Shown here in pieces: positions 23,346-32,492 of a DNA stretch of 35,376 bases (the first letter of the stretch is position 1; every line of letters begins with the position of its first letter). The stretch lies in contig CALLLL010000097.1 in NCBI GenBank assembly GCA_938082445.1, positions 1 to 35,376 on the forward strand, in the 5' to 3' direction. The position numbers and the translations under genes were made by a program. The notes beneath the pieces were generated by a model. The model worked only from the letters and a program-made list of their open reading frames with translations, was not told where the DNA came from and did no database searches. This stretch comes from an uncultured bacterium (GTDB lineage: Bacteria > Hydrogenedentota > Hydrogenedentia > Hydrogenedentales > GCA-2746185).

Positions 23346-25078
23346 TGGCTGAATTAAATGAAGATATGAAGTTGGGTGCAATTCTTTGCCGTTTGGGGCA
23401 TGTGAATGATGAGCAGTTGCAAGAAGCACTCGATATTCAAGAGGTACGCAAGAAGCGCATTGGTGAATTGTTGTTGGAGTTGGAGTATATCGACGAGGAA
23501 GCCTTGTTGGTAGCACTCAGTGAGCAGTTCGATATTCCTTATTCACTCAATATTAGTGATGATATTGAACCCTCTTTAACCGTTAAGGTGCCTATTGCAT
23601 TTATTAAGCAATACGAAATGGTACCTTATTGCGAAGTGGATGGGGTTTTTCAAATTGCCATACGCAATCCGGTCGATCTTTTGCCCTTAGAGGACTTGCG
23701 CATGTTGCTCGACGGGCCGGTGTCACCGGTGTTGTGTCGAGAAGCGGCCATTCAGTCTGTGCTCGATGGCTATTTTGATAGCCAAGGCGAAAATGCTTCC
23801 GAAATGATCGACACTATAGTGAACGATGATGATGAAGCGGTATTTTCATTAGACGAAGAGCTTAGTGATCGCGATTTGCTTGACCTTGCCAATGAAGCAC
23901 CAATAATTAAACTGATTAACTTGATGATTTCTGGCGCCATCAAAGAGCGCGCATCCGATATTCATGTAGAACCCTTCGAGCGTGAAGTGATTGTGCGTTA
24001 TCGTGTAGACGGTATTTTGTATTCCAAGTTTAATGTGCCCAAGTCGCAGCATGCCGCGGTTGTATCGCGGGTGAAGATTATGGCGAATCTAAATATTGCT
24101 GAGCAACGTTTACCGCAAGATGGGCGGATAAAAATATTACTCAGTGGTAAAGAAATTGATATTCGTGTTTCTATTATCCCTATCCAAAATGGCGAGCGTA
24201 TTGTAATGCGTATTTTGGAAAAAGGAAATTTCCTGATCGGTCTTGAAGAATTGGGAATGGCATCGCGTGACTATAACACGATGGATAAAATCATTCGAAA
24301 TTCTCACGGGATTGTATTGGTGACCGGGCCTACAGGTTCTGGTAAGTCCACTACACTGTATGCTTCATTGCAACGAGTATTATCGCCGGATATCAATGTG
24401 ATAACCGTTGAAGATCCTGTTGAGTATCAAATGTCAGGAGTGAGCCAAATCGAAGTACGTCCAAAAATTGGATTGACGTTTGCAAGTGCTCTGCGCAGTA
24501 TACTGCGTCAAGACCCCGATGTTGTTTTAGTGGGTGAAATACGGGATGAAGAAACAGCTGAGATGGCTGTGCACGCTTCATTGACTGGCCACTTGGTGTT
24601 TTCTACTTTGCACACCAATGACTCCGCGGGTGCCATTACACGATTGATCAATATGGGCATTGAACCATTTTTGGTGACTTCGTCCACGATAGCTATCATC
24701 GCCCAGCGCCTAGTGCGTCGATTGTGTCCTAGTTGTAAGCAGAGCTATCTGCCAAATGCCGAAGCATTAAATGAATTGGGGACCCATGCGCAGCAATACG
24801 CAGGCAAAGAAGCATTTCTCCCTGTCGGCTGTGATATGTGCAGCACGCGCGGCTATGCCGGTCGATCCGGTATTTTCGAAATGATGGCCATGACCCCAGC
24901 TATTCAGGAGTTAACCTTAAGAGGTGGGGATTCCAATGCGATTAAGCGTGAAGCACGTAAGCACGGGATGTTTAGTCTGCGTGATGACGGAACCGATAAA
25001 GCATTTGCCGGGCATACTTCCATTGAAGAAGTATTGCGTGTTACACGAGATGAATTTACGGATGAGTTGCCACAGTAG
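23345..25078 (+). CDS. gspE: T2SS cytoplasmic ATPase GspE
   Basis: A 577-residue secretion ATPase. The N-terminal domain (LGAILCRLGHVNDEQL, GELLLELEYID) is of the MshEN/T2SSE_N type that docks to GspL. The ATPase core has Walker A GPTGSGKST (328-336), the Asp box VEDPVEY, Walker B DPDVVLVGE (390-398) and the His box FSTLHTND. The zinc tetracysteine is Cys461/464 (CPSC) and Cys496/499 (CDMC). It powers pseudopilus assembly. It is distinguished from the second copy at 32493 by lying between gspD and gspF. The start in TAATG suggests coupling to gspD. Confidence 0.95.
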   Translation: MAELNEDMKLGAILCRLGHVNDEQLQEALDIQEVRKKRIGELLLELEYIDEEALLVALSEQFDIPYSLNISDDIEPSLTVKVPIAFIKQYEMVPYCEVDGVFQIAIRNPVDLLPLEDLRMLLDGPVSPVLCREAAIQSVLDGYFDSQGENASEMIDTIVNDDDEAVFSLDEELSDRDLLDLANEAPIIKLINLMISGAIKERASDIHVEPFEREVIVRYRVDGILYSKFNVPKSQHAAVVSRVKIMANLNIAEQRLPQDGRIKILLSGKEIDIRVSIIPIQNGERIVMRILEKGNFLIGLEELGMASRDYNTMDKIIRNSHGIVLVTGPTGSGKSTTLYASLQRVLSPDINVITVEDPVEYQMSGVSQIEVRPKIGLTFASALRSILRQDPDVVLVGEIRDEETAEMAVHASLTGHLVFSTLHTNDSAGAITRLINMGIEPFLVTSSTIAIIAQRLVRRLCPSCKQSYLPNAEALNELGTHAQQYAGKEAFLPVGCDMCSTRGYAGRSGIFEMMAMTPAIQELTLRGGDSNAIKREARKHGMFSLRDDGTDKAFAGHTSIEEVLRVTRDEFTDELPQ

Positions 25079-25103
25079 CAACCGGGTGAAGGGTATATAA
25101 GGT

Positions 25104-26333
25104 ATGGCCGTATTTGAATATAAAGCCTTAGCCGAATCGGGCAAAAAAGTGAAAGGTATCATTGATGCTGACACTGCCGCCGCCGCTCGCCGAAAATTGC
25201 GTGATCAGAAGCTGTACCCTACCGATGTTAAAGAAAGTTTTGGGAAAGATAGTGGAGCCGAGACTCAATCTACGCCTAAAAAAGGTCGCGGGTATGGCGG
25301 TGTATCCACCCGTGACCTAACCTTGATGACTCGACAAATGGCGGTGCTGTTGCGGGCTGGTATGCCATTGGCTGAAGCTTTAAAAGCGTTGATTGATCAA
25401 ACATCGAATGCGCGTTTGCAAAAAACGGTTTACGCTATTCGCGAACAAGTTATCGAGGGGGGACGATTGGCGGATGGTATGGCTGCACATCCCCGTATCT
25501 TTTCGCCACTATATATCAATATGGTTCGTGCCGGTGAATCCAGTGGTACGCTGGAGCAAGTGCTTTTTCGTCTCGATGATATTTTAGACCACCAAGCAAA
25601 GCTAAAAGCCAAAATAGTTTCGACAATGGCGTACCCTGCATTTATGGCCGTGTTTGCTGTGGTTATAATTGGTTTTCTGTCCCTGGTTGTGATGCCAAAA
25701 ATTACCGATCTATTTACCAAGCGCGATCAAGACTTGCCTAAGCTGACTGAGTACTTAATGGCGACCACTGATTTTATTATGACCTACTGGTATTTGCTTG
25801 CCGGTGGAGTGTTGTTGGTTTACATTTTATGGAAAACATGGGTGTCCATTCCTAAAGGGCGCAAAGCGTGGGATCACTTATTGTTGCGTTTGCCCTTGTT
25901 TGGCCCGTTGCGGCGTAAGCTCATTTGTGGCCGGTTTGCGCGAATTCTCGGCACCATGCTTGAAAGTGGTTTGACGATGATGAATGCCTTGGATGTTGTT
26001 GTCACGATTATAGGCAATAAACATATTGAAGAGTCCATGGATGGCATTATGGCCAGTGTGCGACGAGGCCGTGGACTATCAGCGCCCATGAAAGAGAGTG
26101 GTGAATTTCCGGCCATGTTTATTCATATGGTGGAACTGGGCCAACGCAGCGGTGAATTAGAAAGCATGCTCAAGCAAACAGCCGACACCTATGATGACGA
26201 TGTTGAGGTCACCATCGATGCATTGGTGAGTTTACTTGAACCGGTAATTATTATCGTAATGGGGCTTTTTGTTGGCGTTCTAGTGATGTCGATTTTGATG
26301 CCAATTTTGGATATGAGCTCAAGCATACAATAG
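25104..26333 (+). CDS. gspF: T2SS inner-membrane platform protein GspF
   Basis: A 409-residue polytopic protein of the GspF/PilC family. The N-terminus AVFEYKALAESGKKVKGIID is typical. Two cytoplasmic helical domains contain TRQMAVLLRAGMPLAEAL and FARILGTMLESGLTMMNAL, the paired family repeats. Membrane helices lie at about 170-195, 225-245 and 378-400. GspF forms the platform turned or moved by GspE to load pseudopilins. It starts at ATG 25104, 26 bases after gspE, and gspG follows after 26 bases. Confidence 0.95.
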   Translation: MAVFEYKALAESGKKVKGIIDADTAAAARRKLRDQKLYPTDVKESFGKDSGAETQSTPKKGRGYGGVSTRDLTLMTRQMAVLLRAGMPLAEALKALIDQTSNARLQKTVYAIREQVIEGGRLADGMAAHPRIFSPLYINMVRAGESSGTLEQVLFRLDDILDHQAKLKAKIVSTMAYPAFMAVFAVVIIGFLSLVVMPKITDLFTKRDQDLPKLTEYLMATTDFIMTYWYLLAGGVLLVYILWKTWVSIPKGRKAWDHLLLRLPLFGPLRRKLICGRFARILGTMLESGLTMMNALDVVVTIIGNKHIEESMDGIMASVRRGRGLSAPMKESGEFPAMFIHMVELGQRSGELESMLKQTADTYDDDVEVTIDALVSLLEPVIIIVMGLFVGVLVMSILMPILDMSSSIQ

Positions 26334-26359
26334 AAATTTTCTGACGAAGGAGAATCGTA

Positions 26360-26815
26360 ATGAATACAGATCGAATTAAGCGAATGAAACTACAATCCAA
26401 TCGAAAATATGCAACGGCAGGTTTCTCGTTGATTGAACTGATGGTAGTGATTGCCATTATTGCCATGCTGGCTACGGCCGTGGGTGTTCAAATGTTTGAT
26501 GCCTTGGATGAAGGAAATGTGACCAAAGCCAAAGCGGAAATAAAAAACTTTGAAACGGCATTGGTCGGCTACAAAATAGCGTTCAAGAAAATGCCTAGTA
26601 CGGATGAAGGGCTGAATGCATTGGTCAATAATTCCAAAAAGAAATTTCTAAACACCAACACCATTCCCAAAGATCCATGGGGCAATGATTATGTCTATAC
26701 CCATGAAGGTGGGAATAACTACACCATAATATCTTATGGTGAAGATGGGAAATCTGGCGGTACTGGAGTTAATGCAGACATTAACTCGAACAATCTTTCG
26801 GGCGACGAAGACTAG
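26360..26815 (+). CDS. gspG: Major T2SS pseudopilin GspG
   Basis: A 151-residue prepilin with the cleavage site AG|FSLIELMVV at 21/22 and Glu at +5 of the mature protein. The mature body holds the GspG signature DPWGNDYVY and the C-terminal loop YGEDGKSGGTGVNADI, which carries the calcium-binding acidic residues of the family. The start is ATG 26360 with AAGGAG (an internal ATG at 26387 lacks one). It is the main subunit of the pseudopilus. Cleavage needs a prepilin peptidase, not encoded in this window. Confidence 0.95.
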   Translation: MNTDRIKRMKLQSNRKYATAGFSLIELMVVIAIIAMLATAVGVQMFDALDEGNVTKAKAEIKNFETALVGYKIAFKKMPSTDEGLNALVNNSKKKFLNTNTIPKDPWGNDYVYTHEGGNNYTIISYGEDGKSGGTGVNADINSNNLSGDED

Positions 26816-26824
26816 GTCTTTGAT

Positions 26825-27793
26825 ATGCGAGCGGCCCGGCTCCATAGTCGTAGCGGTTTTACCCTCATCGAATTGATGGTGGTATTGCTGTTGATTGCTA
26901 TCATGGCAATGACGGCAGCGCCCAATTTGTTGACAGTCCTCACGATGACCGAGCACGAAAACGAGGCGAGGCATTTAATGGGGTATGGACGTGCTGCTAT
27001 GGCCCATGCTGTCATGAAGCGTGAAGCGATTGTTGTGCATGTCGACATGAATGCGCAGGAATATTGGATTACTGTGGCCGATACCCGCGAGGTTACTGAA
27101 GACGGCAATGAACGTCCGCGTGGTGTAAATTTAAGCAGTTATGGGCAGCGTCCTTTGGACGAGCAAGAGTATGACCAACGTGAGGACGAAGAAGATCAAG
27201 ACTGGATGCCGCAAGATAAAGCAGATCTCGCCCAAGCTGTAGCAGAGATCAATAACGCAGCTCGCAGAGAAGAATTGGGCGAGGAAGAAGAAGGCGACGA
27301 TGAACTGCGTTTTGAAGATGAAGACGAACAGCGGCAAGTATTAGAGCATCAGCAAGATTCCATGGAAGAAGGGTTTTCCATGATGACTCAAAATACACTT
27401 TTTGCACAAGCGAAGCGTATTAAACATGATCATGACGGATTTGAAACATGGGAGGATCGCGAAGAAGCCCGTGAACTTCGCTTAGAAGAAATTGAAAAGG
27501 ATATGGATCAAGAAGCGATTTTGCAAGCCGATGAGCCGCTAGAAGATCCCTTGTTGAAGCGCCATACATTGATTGAAACAGTCCAAATCCAAGCGGTAAT
27601 TATTGGTGATGATGAGTATGTGTTTCAAGAAAAAGAATTCGAGAAAAATGTAATTGAGATTGAATTATCCCCACTTGGTCTTGATATGCCGGTAGGAATA
27701 CAGTTGCTAAACGAAGAAAATGAAATTTTACAGGTCATCTGGGATCCCATGACCGGCAATGCTTGGTTTACGGCAGTGGAAGTGGAGAGCTAG
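26825..27793 (+). CDS. gspH: T2SS minor pseudopilin GspH with a large acidic insert
   Basis: A 322-residue protein, well above the usual 150-200 for GspH. It has a prepilin site SG|FTLIELMVV at 11/12 and the long N-terminal helix. Residues about 42-100 and 246-320 look like the GspH beta domain (AIVVHVDMNAQEYWITV; IELSPLGLDMPVGIQL; ILQVIWDPMTGNAWF). Between them, about 110-245, lies a hydrophilic insert in which residues 111-180 contain 29 Asp/Glu of 70. The reading frame is continuous, so the insert is genuine. As a minor pseudopilin it would sit near the tip of the pseudopilus. Position between gspG and gspI supports the name. Confidence 0.85.
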   Translation: MRAARLHSRSGFTLIELMVVLLLIAIMAMTAAPNLLTVLTMTEHENEARHLMGYGRAAMAHAVMKREAIVVHVDMNAQEYWITVADTREVTEDGNERPRGVNLSSYGQRPLDEQEYDQREDEEDQDWMPQDKADLAQAVAEINNAARREELGEEEEGDDELRFEDEDEQRQVLEHQQDSMEEGFSMMTQNTLFAQAKRIKHDHDGFETWEDREEARELRLEEIEKDMDQEAILQADEPLEDPLLKRHTLIETVQIQAVIIGDDEYVFQEKEFEKNVIEIELSPLGLDMPVGIQLLNEENEILQVIWDPMTGNAWFTAVEVES

Positions 27794-27797
27794 GCCT

Positions 27798-28199
27798 ATG
27801 AATGCATCTTCTACATCACGAGCAGGTTTTACACTGATTGAAGTTGTCATTGCTTTGGCCATACTGGGCACTGGTATGCTGGTTTTGCTCGAATCTCATT
27901 TCGGTTCATTAATGCTCTTTGACCAAGCACAAGATCAAACCCTTGTTGAGTTGTTGTCCAAACAAGGTACAGCATTGGCTGAAATTGAAATTTTGACCGG
28001 AAAGACCAACGGTAGTGGAGATTTCGGCGACGCTTATCCTGATTATGAATGGGAGTATACAGCGACCATCGTAGATGAATTCGAGTTGCCCGGATTGCTC
28101 GATGTAGAGTTTTCCTTATTCACCCCTTACGAAGATGAACCCTTGGAGTTTTTATTCCGGGTCTACGATGGAGCGATGGAATATGAAGAACAATCCTAG
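27798..28199 (+). CDS. gspI: T2SS minor pseudopilin GspI
   Basis: A 133-residue prepilin with cleavage at AG|FTLIEVVIALAIL and Glu at +5. GspI is the core of the tip complex that starts pseudopilus assembly together with GspJ and GspK. The start is ATG 27798, five bases after the gspH stop; the open frame to 27759 lies inside gspH. The C-terminal body is acidic, as often in tip pseudopilins. Its end overlaps the gspJ start by 17 bases. Confidence 0.88.
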   Translation: MNASSTSRAGFTLIEVVIALAILGTGMLVLLESHFGSLMLFDQAQDQTLVELLSKQGTALAEIEILTGKTNGSGDFGDAYPDYEWEYTATIVDEFELPGLLDVEFSLFTPYEDEPLEFLFRVYDGAMEYEEQS

Positions 28200-29040
28200 C
28201 ATCGCTCAAAAAGGGTTCACTATTATTGAGCTTCTAATCGCCATGATTATTTCGGGTATCGTTTCGGCAATTGTGTACGCTACTTTTAGCTCTGTGCTGG
28301 CATCTACGGAAACAGCGAACTTGGCTTCTGAGCAATTGTATACTCAATCCTTTTTAACACGGCATCTCAACACGCACGTTGCACAAGCGTCATCAGGGTG
28401 GCAACCCGGTGCTGTATTTAGACCCTATTCCAACGATGCATCACCGACAACTACAGTAATGCCCGAGTCTTTGGTATTGTTTGAAGGATTAGACAATGGC
28501 GAGGAAGACAGCTTGAGTTTTACGACTACTGCGCCCATGTTTGGCGTCAGTGGCTATCCCGGTTTCATGAAGCAAGTGACCTATTCTATTGTTGATGGTG
28601 AGTCAATAGAGATGCCCGATGGTAGCCCTTATGCTGGACATAAAGCTGAAGGGCCTGTTCTCTTGGTCACTGAAGTGCCGGTCATGTCCTATAATGAGCT
28701 TCAAAATGGACAGTCGGCAGAAATTCGAACACAGGAATTAAAAGATTATCTTGAAGACTTAGAACTTTCTACTCCCATGTGGACCTTCCCTGTTGGGGCT
28801 ATGGAAATCCGTTATCACAATGGCGAAGACTGGGTAGATAGTTGGGATTTAACGTTGGAAGAACGTCTTCCTTGGGCCATCGAAGTGAATCTCTTTTGGA
28901 GCCCATGGGGTGAAAACCGTTCAGTCTCTTTTGAGCCTGATAACCAATTCCAAATGATCATTACTGTTCCAGGCGGGGTAGGCCTTGAAAATGCGAGCCC
29001 GGAATACGCTCGTCCATTAGTGGAGTCAACCCCCCGATGA
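28183..29040 (+). CDS. gspJ: T2SS minor pseudopilin GspJ
   Basis: A 285-residue prepilin with cleavage at KG|FTIIELLIAMIISG near the N-terminus and a long beta-rich body, somewhat larger than the usual 200 or so. It ends with a C-terminal region containing PWAIEVNLFW, which matches GspJ sheet strands. The start is taken as ATG 28183, giving a short leader peptide of the usual kind; ATG 28168 and 28135 lie deeper inside gspI. It overlaps gspK as ATGA, so gspI-J-K are translationally linked and their products form the tip complex. Confidence 0.88.
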   Translation: MKNNPSIAQKGFTIIELLIAMIISGIVSAIVYATFSSVLASTETANLASEQLYTQSFLTRHLNTHVAQASSGWQPGAVFRPYSNDASPTTTVMPESLVLFEGLDNGEEDSLSFTTTAPMFGVSGYPGFMKQVTYSIVDGESIEMPDGSPYAGHKAEGPVLLVTEVPVMSYNELQNGQSAEIRTQELKDYLEDLELSTPMWTFPVGAMEIRYHNGEDWVDSWDLTLEERLPWAIEVNLFWSPWGENRSVSFEPDNQFQMIITVPGGVGLENASPEYARPLVESTPR

Positions 29041-30227
29041 ATAAGACACCGCACCCACGTAGAAAAAATACCGAAGGCGTTGCCTTGTTAATGTCACTGT
29101 TGTTCGTGGTAATACTGGCGGCTATCGTGACGGATTTCATGTATAAAATGCATGTGGAAGCATCGCTTGTAGCAAATCAGAGCAGCGATCATTCTGGATA
29201 CCTTGCAGCAAAATCCGGCATTGCGATAGGGATGAGTGTGTTGCATGCCGATAGGCTAATGGCTTTAGAAGAGCAAGCTACCGAAGGCAGCTATGATGGT
29301 GCGGATGAACCTTGGGCAGAAAAGAGTTCAGTGACTTCTTATAATGACGATGTTGTGAATATAACCATCTCGGATGAGTATGGAAAGATCAATCTAAATG
29401 CATTAATTTATGAAGACGAAAGTGGAGCAGAGATAGAACATCCGGTATTGGTTCCGATGTTGGTTGAATTGTTTACTGTTACGTTTAACTTGGAAAACGA
29501 TCCGACAGATTTAATTCTCGATTGGTTGGATGCTGATGATAACGAGCGTCCAAACGGCGCCGAATCTAACTACTATGAATCATTGGAAACCCCCTATAGT
29601 TGTAAAAATGGTCCGATGGATTCAATTGAGGAATTGTTGTTACTGCCCGGCATCACGCCTGAATTGTATTTTGGCTTACCGCCTGTTGAAGAAGAAAAAG
29701 AATTTTTAGAAGTAGAGTACGATGAAGAGGTAGATGGAGTATTAGCGCCTGGGCAAACAGTCCCTCTTTTTGATTTGTTTACCGTTCATGGGCATCCCGA
29801 AGGAAAGCTAAACGTGAACACCATGCCCATGGCCGAAGAGCTCGAAACCATGATTGTGCAATATTATAATGAATCTCTTCAGGACAAGCGATTTGAGTTA
29901 ACGGCCAACGGTACCGCTATCGTATCGCGCCAGTCGGAAGAAGGTGGTTTTGCTACAGAGGCTGACCTCCAAGAAGCGGGCTTAGCCTATAATCTGAATC
30001 CTGAGGGCAGCAATAATAACAATCAAAATACAGGTACAGAACCATTAGTCGATCCACCCCGACAGATTTTTACTACCCAGAGTAATGTCTTCCGGATTTG
30101 GTCGGATGGCCAAAGTGGCGAGGCGCAAGTGCGTATCGAAGCCTATGTATTTCGAGATCCGGTAGACAATACCGAAAATCCAGAGCCACAACTCTTTCGC
30201 ATAATCGATTGGCGGGTCGTTCGTTAA
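29037..30227 (+). CDS. gspK: T2SS minor pseudopilin GspK
   Basis: A 396-residue prepilin-like protein. The site is EG|VALLMSLLFVVIL; Glu at +5 is absent, as is normal for GspK. The body includes VNITISDEYGKINLNALI and a SAM-like/helical part around LILDWLDADDNERPNGAE and DSIEELLLLPGITPELYFG, all typical of the family, and a Gly/Asn-rich low-complexity loop near 322-330. GspK caps the pseudopilus tip and binds calcium. It starts at ATG 29037 in an ATGA overlap with gspJ, and gspL follows after 32 bases. Confidence 0.93.
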   Translation: MNKTPHPRRKNTEGVALLMSLLFVVILAAIVTDFMYKMHVEASLVANQSSDHSGYLAAKSGIAIGMSVLHADRLMALEEQATEGSYDGADEPWAEKSSVTSYNDDVVNITISDEYGKINLNALIYEDESGAEIEHPVLVPMLVELFTVTFNLENDPTDLILDWLDADDNERPNGAESNYYESLETPYSCKNGPMDSIEELLLLPGITPELYFGLPPVEEEKEFLEVEYDEEVDGVLAPGQTVPLFDLFTVHGHPEGKLNVNTMPMAEELETMIVQYYNESLQDKRFELTANGTAIVSRQSEEGGFATEADLQEAGLAYNLNPEGSNNNNQNTGTEPLVDPPRQIFTTQSNVFRIWSDGQSGEAQVRIEAYVFRDPVDNTENPEPQLFRIIDWRVVR

Positions 30228-30259
30228 GCCCTTCGTTTGAATAACTAAAAGGAAACACC

Positions 30260-31771
30260 ATGAAATTAACCGCTAAAATTGGCGTCATACAACTGACCAA
30301 CGATCGCTTTCGTCTGCTCGTGGTCAAAACCGGCGGGGCCATGCCCAAAGTGCTGGAACGTATTGACGAGCCCTTGGCTTCTTTGGGTGATGACCCTGAA
30401 GTGACCCATGCCGAGCATGTCGAGTTGATTCAACAGTGCATTAAAAAGCTCAAGCATTCGCCAACATTATATTTATTGAATACACCGCAAAACTGGAGTG
30501 TGATGCGATTGCTGTCGGTCCCCTTTAAAGGAGCAAAGAAAGTTCGGTCAGCTCTGACCTATGAGCTTGAACCGTATTTAGCGATTCCAATTGAAGACTT
30601 GGCTATTGATTATATAACCGTTGGTGAACACAACGGACACACCGAAGTGTTTGTCATGGGTCTGAAGAAAGAGCGTGTCAGCAATCAGGTAGCCTTGTTG
30701 AATGAAGCCGGAATTGTTATAGAAGGCTTTGGCTTGGATACTGTAGGGCTTTCCGCATTGGGTCGTGACTGTGCTGTTAAAAATACACAAGCCCAAGCAA
30801 TTGCTTTTGAGCACGAAGGCAGTAGTTACGTGTCGGTCATTCGAAATCGTTCACTGGCTTTTACCCAACGTTTGGCCTCTACGCCGGATCGAGTAAGCGC
30901 CTGGGGGCGTGAAGTGCAAAATGCCCTACGCGGATTTCATGCTACATCGTTGGAAACTGTTGAGCTGATGACACTTAATTGTATTGGAGTCACGTTAGAT
31001 GAAGAAGCGCAATCCAATTTAGAGAAGCAACTTGATGTGGATATTGTTCATCATAGTTGGGAGCAGAGTGGATTGCCTGATGAAATGCTGGACGCTGACG
31101 ATGCGTCTACATGGGTATCCATGGCGGGGGCTGCCACATCGGTGGCCGGAGGCTCTTTTAATATTGCATTTGAGAGCACTACTTCAGAGTCAAATACTCA
31201 AGCCAACCCATACACGCGCAGTTTGATGGGCTTGTTGGGAATGGTATTGATCGTGCTTGTTGCAAAACTGGGCATTATGCATTTAAAAACGCAGAAGAAT
31301 ATTGAACAAACTGAACGTTTGGGCCAAGCCGTATGGGAAGAGTTTGCCCTCGCATACCCCAATGACCCTCAAGCGAAAGAACGTCCAGCCGATGATGAAG
31401 GAGGTCAGGCAAGCTTTCTAGCTTTACAAGAGGCTATTGATAAAGAGCAGTCCACCGGAACCGCACTCACCCCTCAGATGTTCAATCAAACGAGTTTGCC
31501 AAACATTTTGAAAGAGATCGCTGTGCATGTGCCAGACAGTTTAGCTTCCCTGTCCGATGTGCGCGTAACCCCCTTAAGTGTTAAGTCGTCTAAACTAGGG
31601 GTCACCATTCGTGGAGACGCTAAAAACCCTGATGCCTATAGTAAGATAGTTGCTGGATTCGAAAAGTCACAGTTATTGGATTTTCAAAACGGTGAACGCT
31701 CAACCGAACAAGGCAAATTAACTTTTACCCTCAAGCTGCATGTAAACGATGCACCTGTAGATTCACAATAG
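30260..31771 (+). CDS. gspL: T2SS assembly protein GspL
   Basis: A 503-residue bitopic protein. Residues 1 to about 310 form an actin-like (PilM-type) cytoplasmic domain (VPFKGAKKVRSALTYELEPYL is recognisable as VPF...AL-YELE). One membrane helix lies at about 321-341 and a periplasmic ferredoxin-like domain closes the protein (ITVRGDAKNP-type strands near the end). GspL recruits GspE through its cytoplasmic domain and pairs with GspM. It starts at ATG 30260 with AGGA. Sequence similarity in this family is low, so gene order carries part of the weight. Confidence 0.87.
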   Translation: MKLTAKIGVIQLTNDRFRLLVVKTGGAMPKVLERIDEPLASLGDDPEVTHAEHVELIQQCIKKLKHSPTLYLLNTPQNWSVMRLLSVPFKGAKKVRSALTYELEPYLAIPIEDLAIDYITVGEHNGHTEVFVMGLKKERVSNQVALLNEAGIVIEGFGLDTVGLSALGRDCAVKNTQAQAIAFEHEGSSYVSVIRNRSLAFTQRLASTPDRVSAWGREVQNALRGFHATSLETVELMTLNCIGVTLDEEAQSNLEKQLDVDIVHHSWEQSGLPDEMLDADDASTWVSMAGAATSVAGGSFNIAFESTTSESNTQANPYTRSLMGLLGMVLIVLVAKLGIMHLKTQKNIEQTERLGQAVWEEFALAYPNDPQAKERPADDEGGQASFLALQEAIDKEQSTGTALTPQMFNQTSLPNILKEIAVHVPDSLASLSDVRVTPLSVKSSKLGVTIRGDAKNPDAYSKIVAGFEKSQLLDFQNGERSTEQGKLTFTLKLHVNDAPVDSQ

Positions 31772-31784
31772 GAAGGATTCATAA

Positions 31785-32303
31785 ATGTCCGCTTTAAATT
31801 TAGCTCCACGTGAAAAACGATTAATTACTATCATGATGTGTGTCATGATTGGAATGGTTCTCTTTATGAGTTTTAGAAATAAAGCTGAAGCCCTTGCAGA
31901 TTCCGAATCGAATTTACAAACTGCGCAGGAGAATTTTAATGCCGCTCAACTTTTTAGGGAAACCATTATTAGTGAGCGCGAGGGGCAAAAAGTAATTCGC
32001 ACCAAACTCAAAGACCGTTCACGCAGTTTCGATTTATATAATTTTTCCAATAAATGCATTACCGATTTGAAATTACAAAATCGCGCAACACTCCAAAGTG
32101 TAGGTCTATCTTCCAGAGATAAAGCATTTGATGGGGTGCAAATCACCCTCAAGGGGATAAGTCTTGAAGAGCTTGTGAACCTGTTGCATACAATGTACGA
32201 TTCCGACAATTTGATTATGATGAAAAAAATGAACTATTTAAGACCGACTCGAGATAAAAAAGGGCTTGAATGTTCACTCGAAATGCTCTCACCAAAGCGG
32301 TAA
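31785..32303 (+). CDS. gspM: T2SS assembly protein GspM
   Basis: A 172-residue bitopic protein with a short cytoplasmic N-terminus (LAPREKRLI, the usual GspM opening), a helix at about 13-29, a coiled segment, and a C-terminal ferredoxin-like fold (FDGVQITLKGISLEELVNLL). GspM stabilises GspL in the platform. The start is ATG 31785 with AGGAAGGA, 13 bases after gspL. It is the last gsp gene here; no gspN or prepilin peptidase gene follows. Confidence 0.85.
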   Translation: MSALNLAPREKRLITIMMCVMIGMVLFMSFRNKAEALADSESNLQTAQENFNAAQLFRETIISEREGQKVIRTKLKDRSRSFDLYNFSNKCITDLKLQNRATLQSVGLSSRDKAFDGVQITLKGISLEELVNLLHTMYDSDNLIMMKKMNYLRPTRDKKGLECSLEMLSPKR

Positions 32304-32357
32304 ATAGCCTTAAAAATGTTTCTATAACAGAAATTTTGGTAATAATTGACGAAAAAA

Positions 32358-32373
32358 ACCCCAAATTTGAGGT
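32358..32373. repeat. Near-perfect 16-bp palindrome between gspM and pilB
   Basis: ACCcCAAATTTGaGGT is symmetric at 14 of 16 positions around CAAATTTG. It is preceded by a seven-A run and lies about 62 bases upstream of the pilB -35. It has the look of an operator rather than a terminator, as no strong stem with a U run is formed. Confidence 0.4.
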
Positions 32374-32434
32374 AAATTGTTGACAGCTTGATTCGTAAGT
32401 CCTTTTGTTTCAGTAATATCTAGTACAATTCGCA

Positions 32435-32463
32435 TTGACTTTTTGCTGTGCCTTTGATACATT
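32435..32463 (+). promoter_or_regulatory. Predicted sigma-70 promoter of pilB-pilT
   Basis: TTGACT (32435-32440), exactly 17 bases, then TACATT (32458-32463) with an extended TG at 32455-32456. This is the best complete promoter in the window. Transcription would start near 32470, about 23 bases before the pilB ATG. A further TTGACA at 32380-32385 has no fitting -10. Confidence 0.6.
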
Positions 32464-32492
32464 GGTAGAATGAACTGAAAGGTAGGATCACG

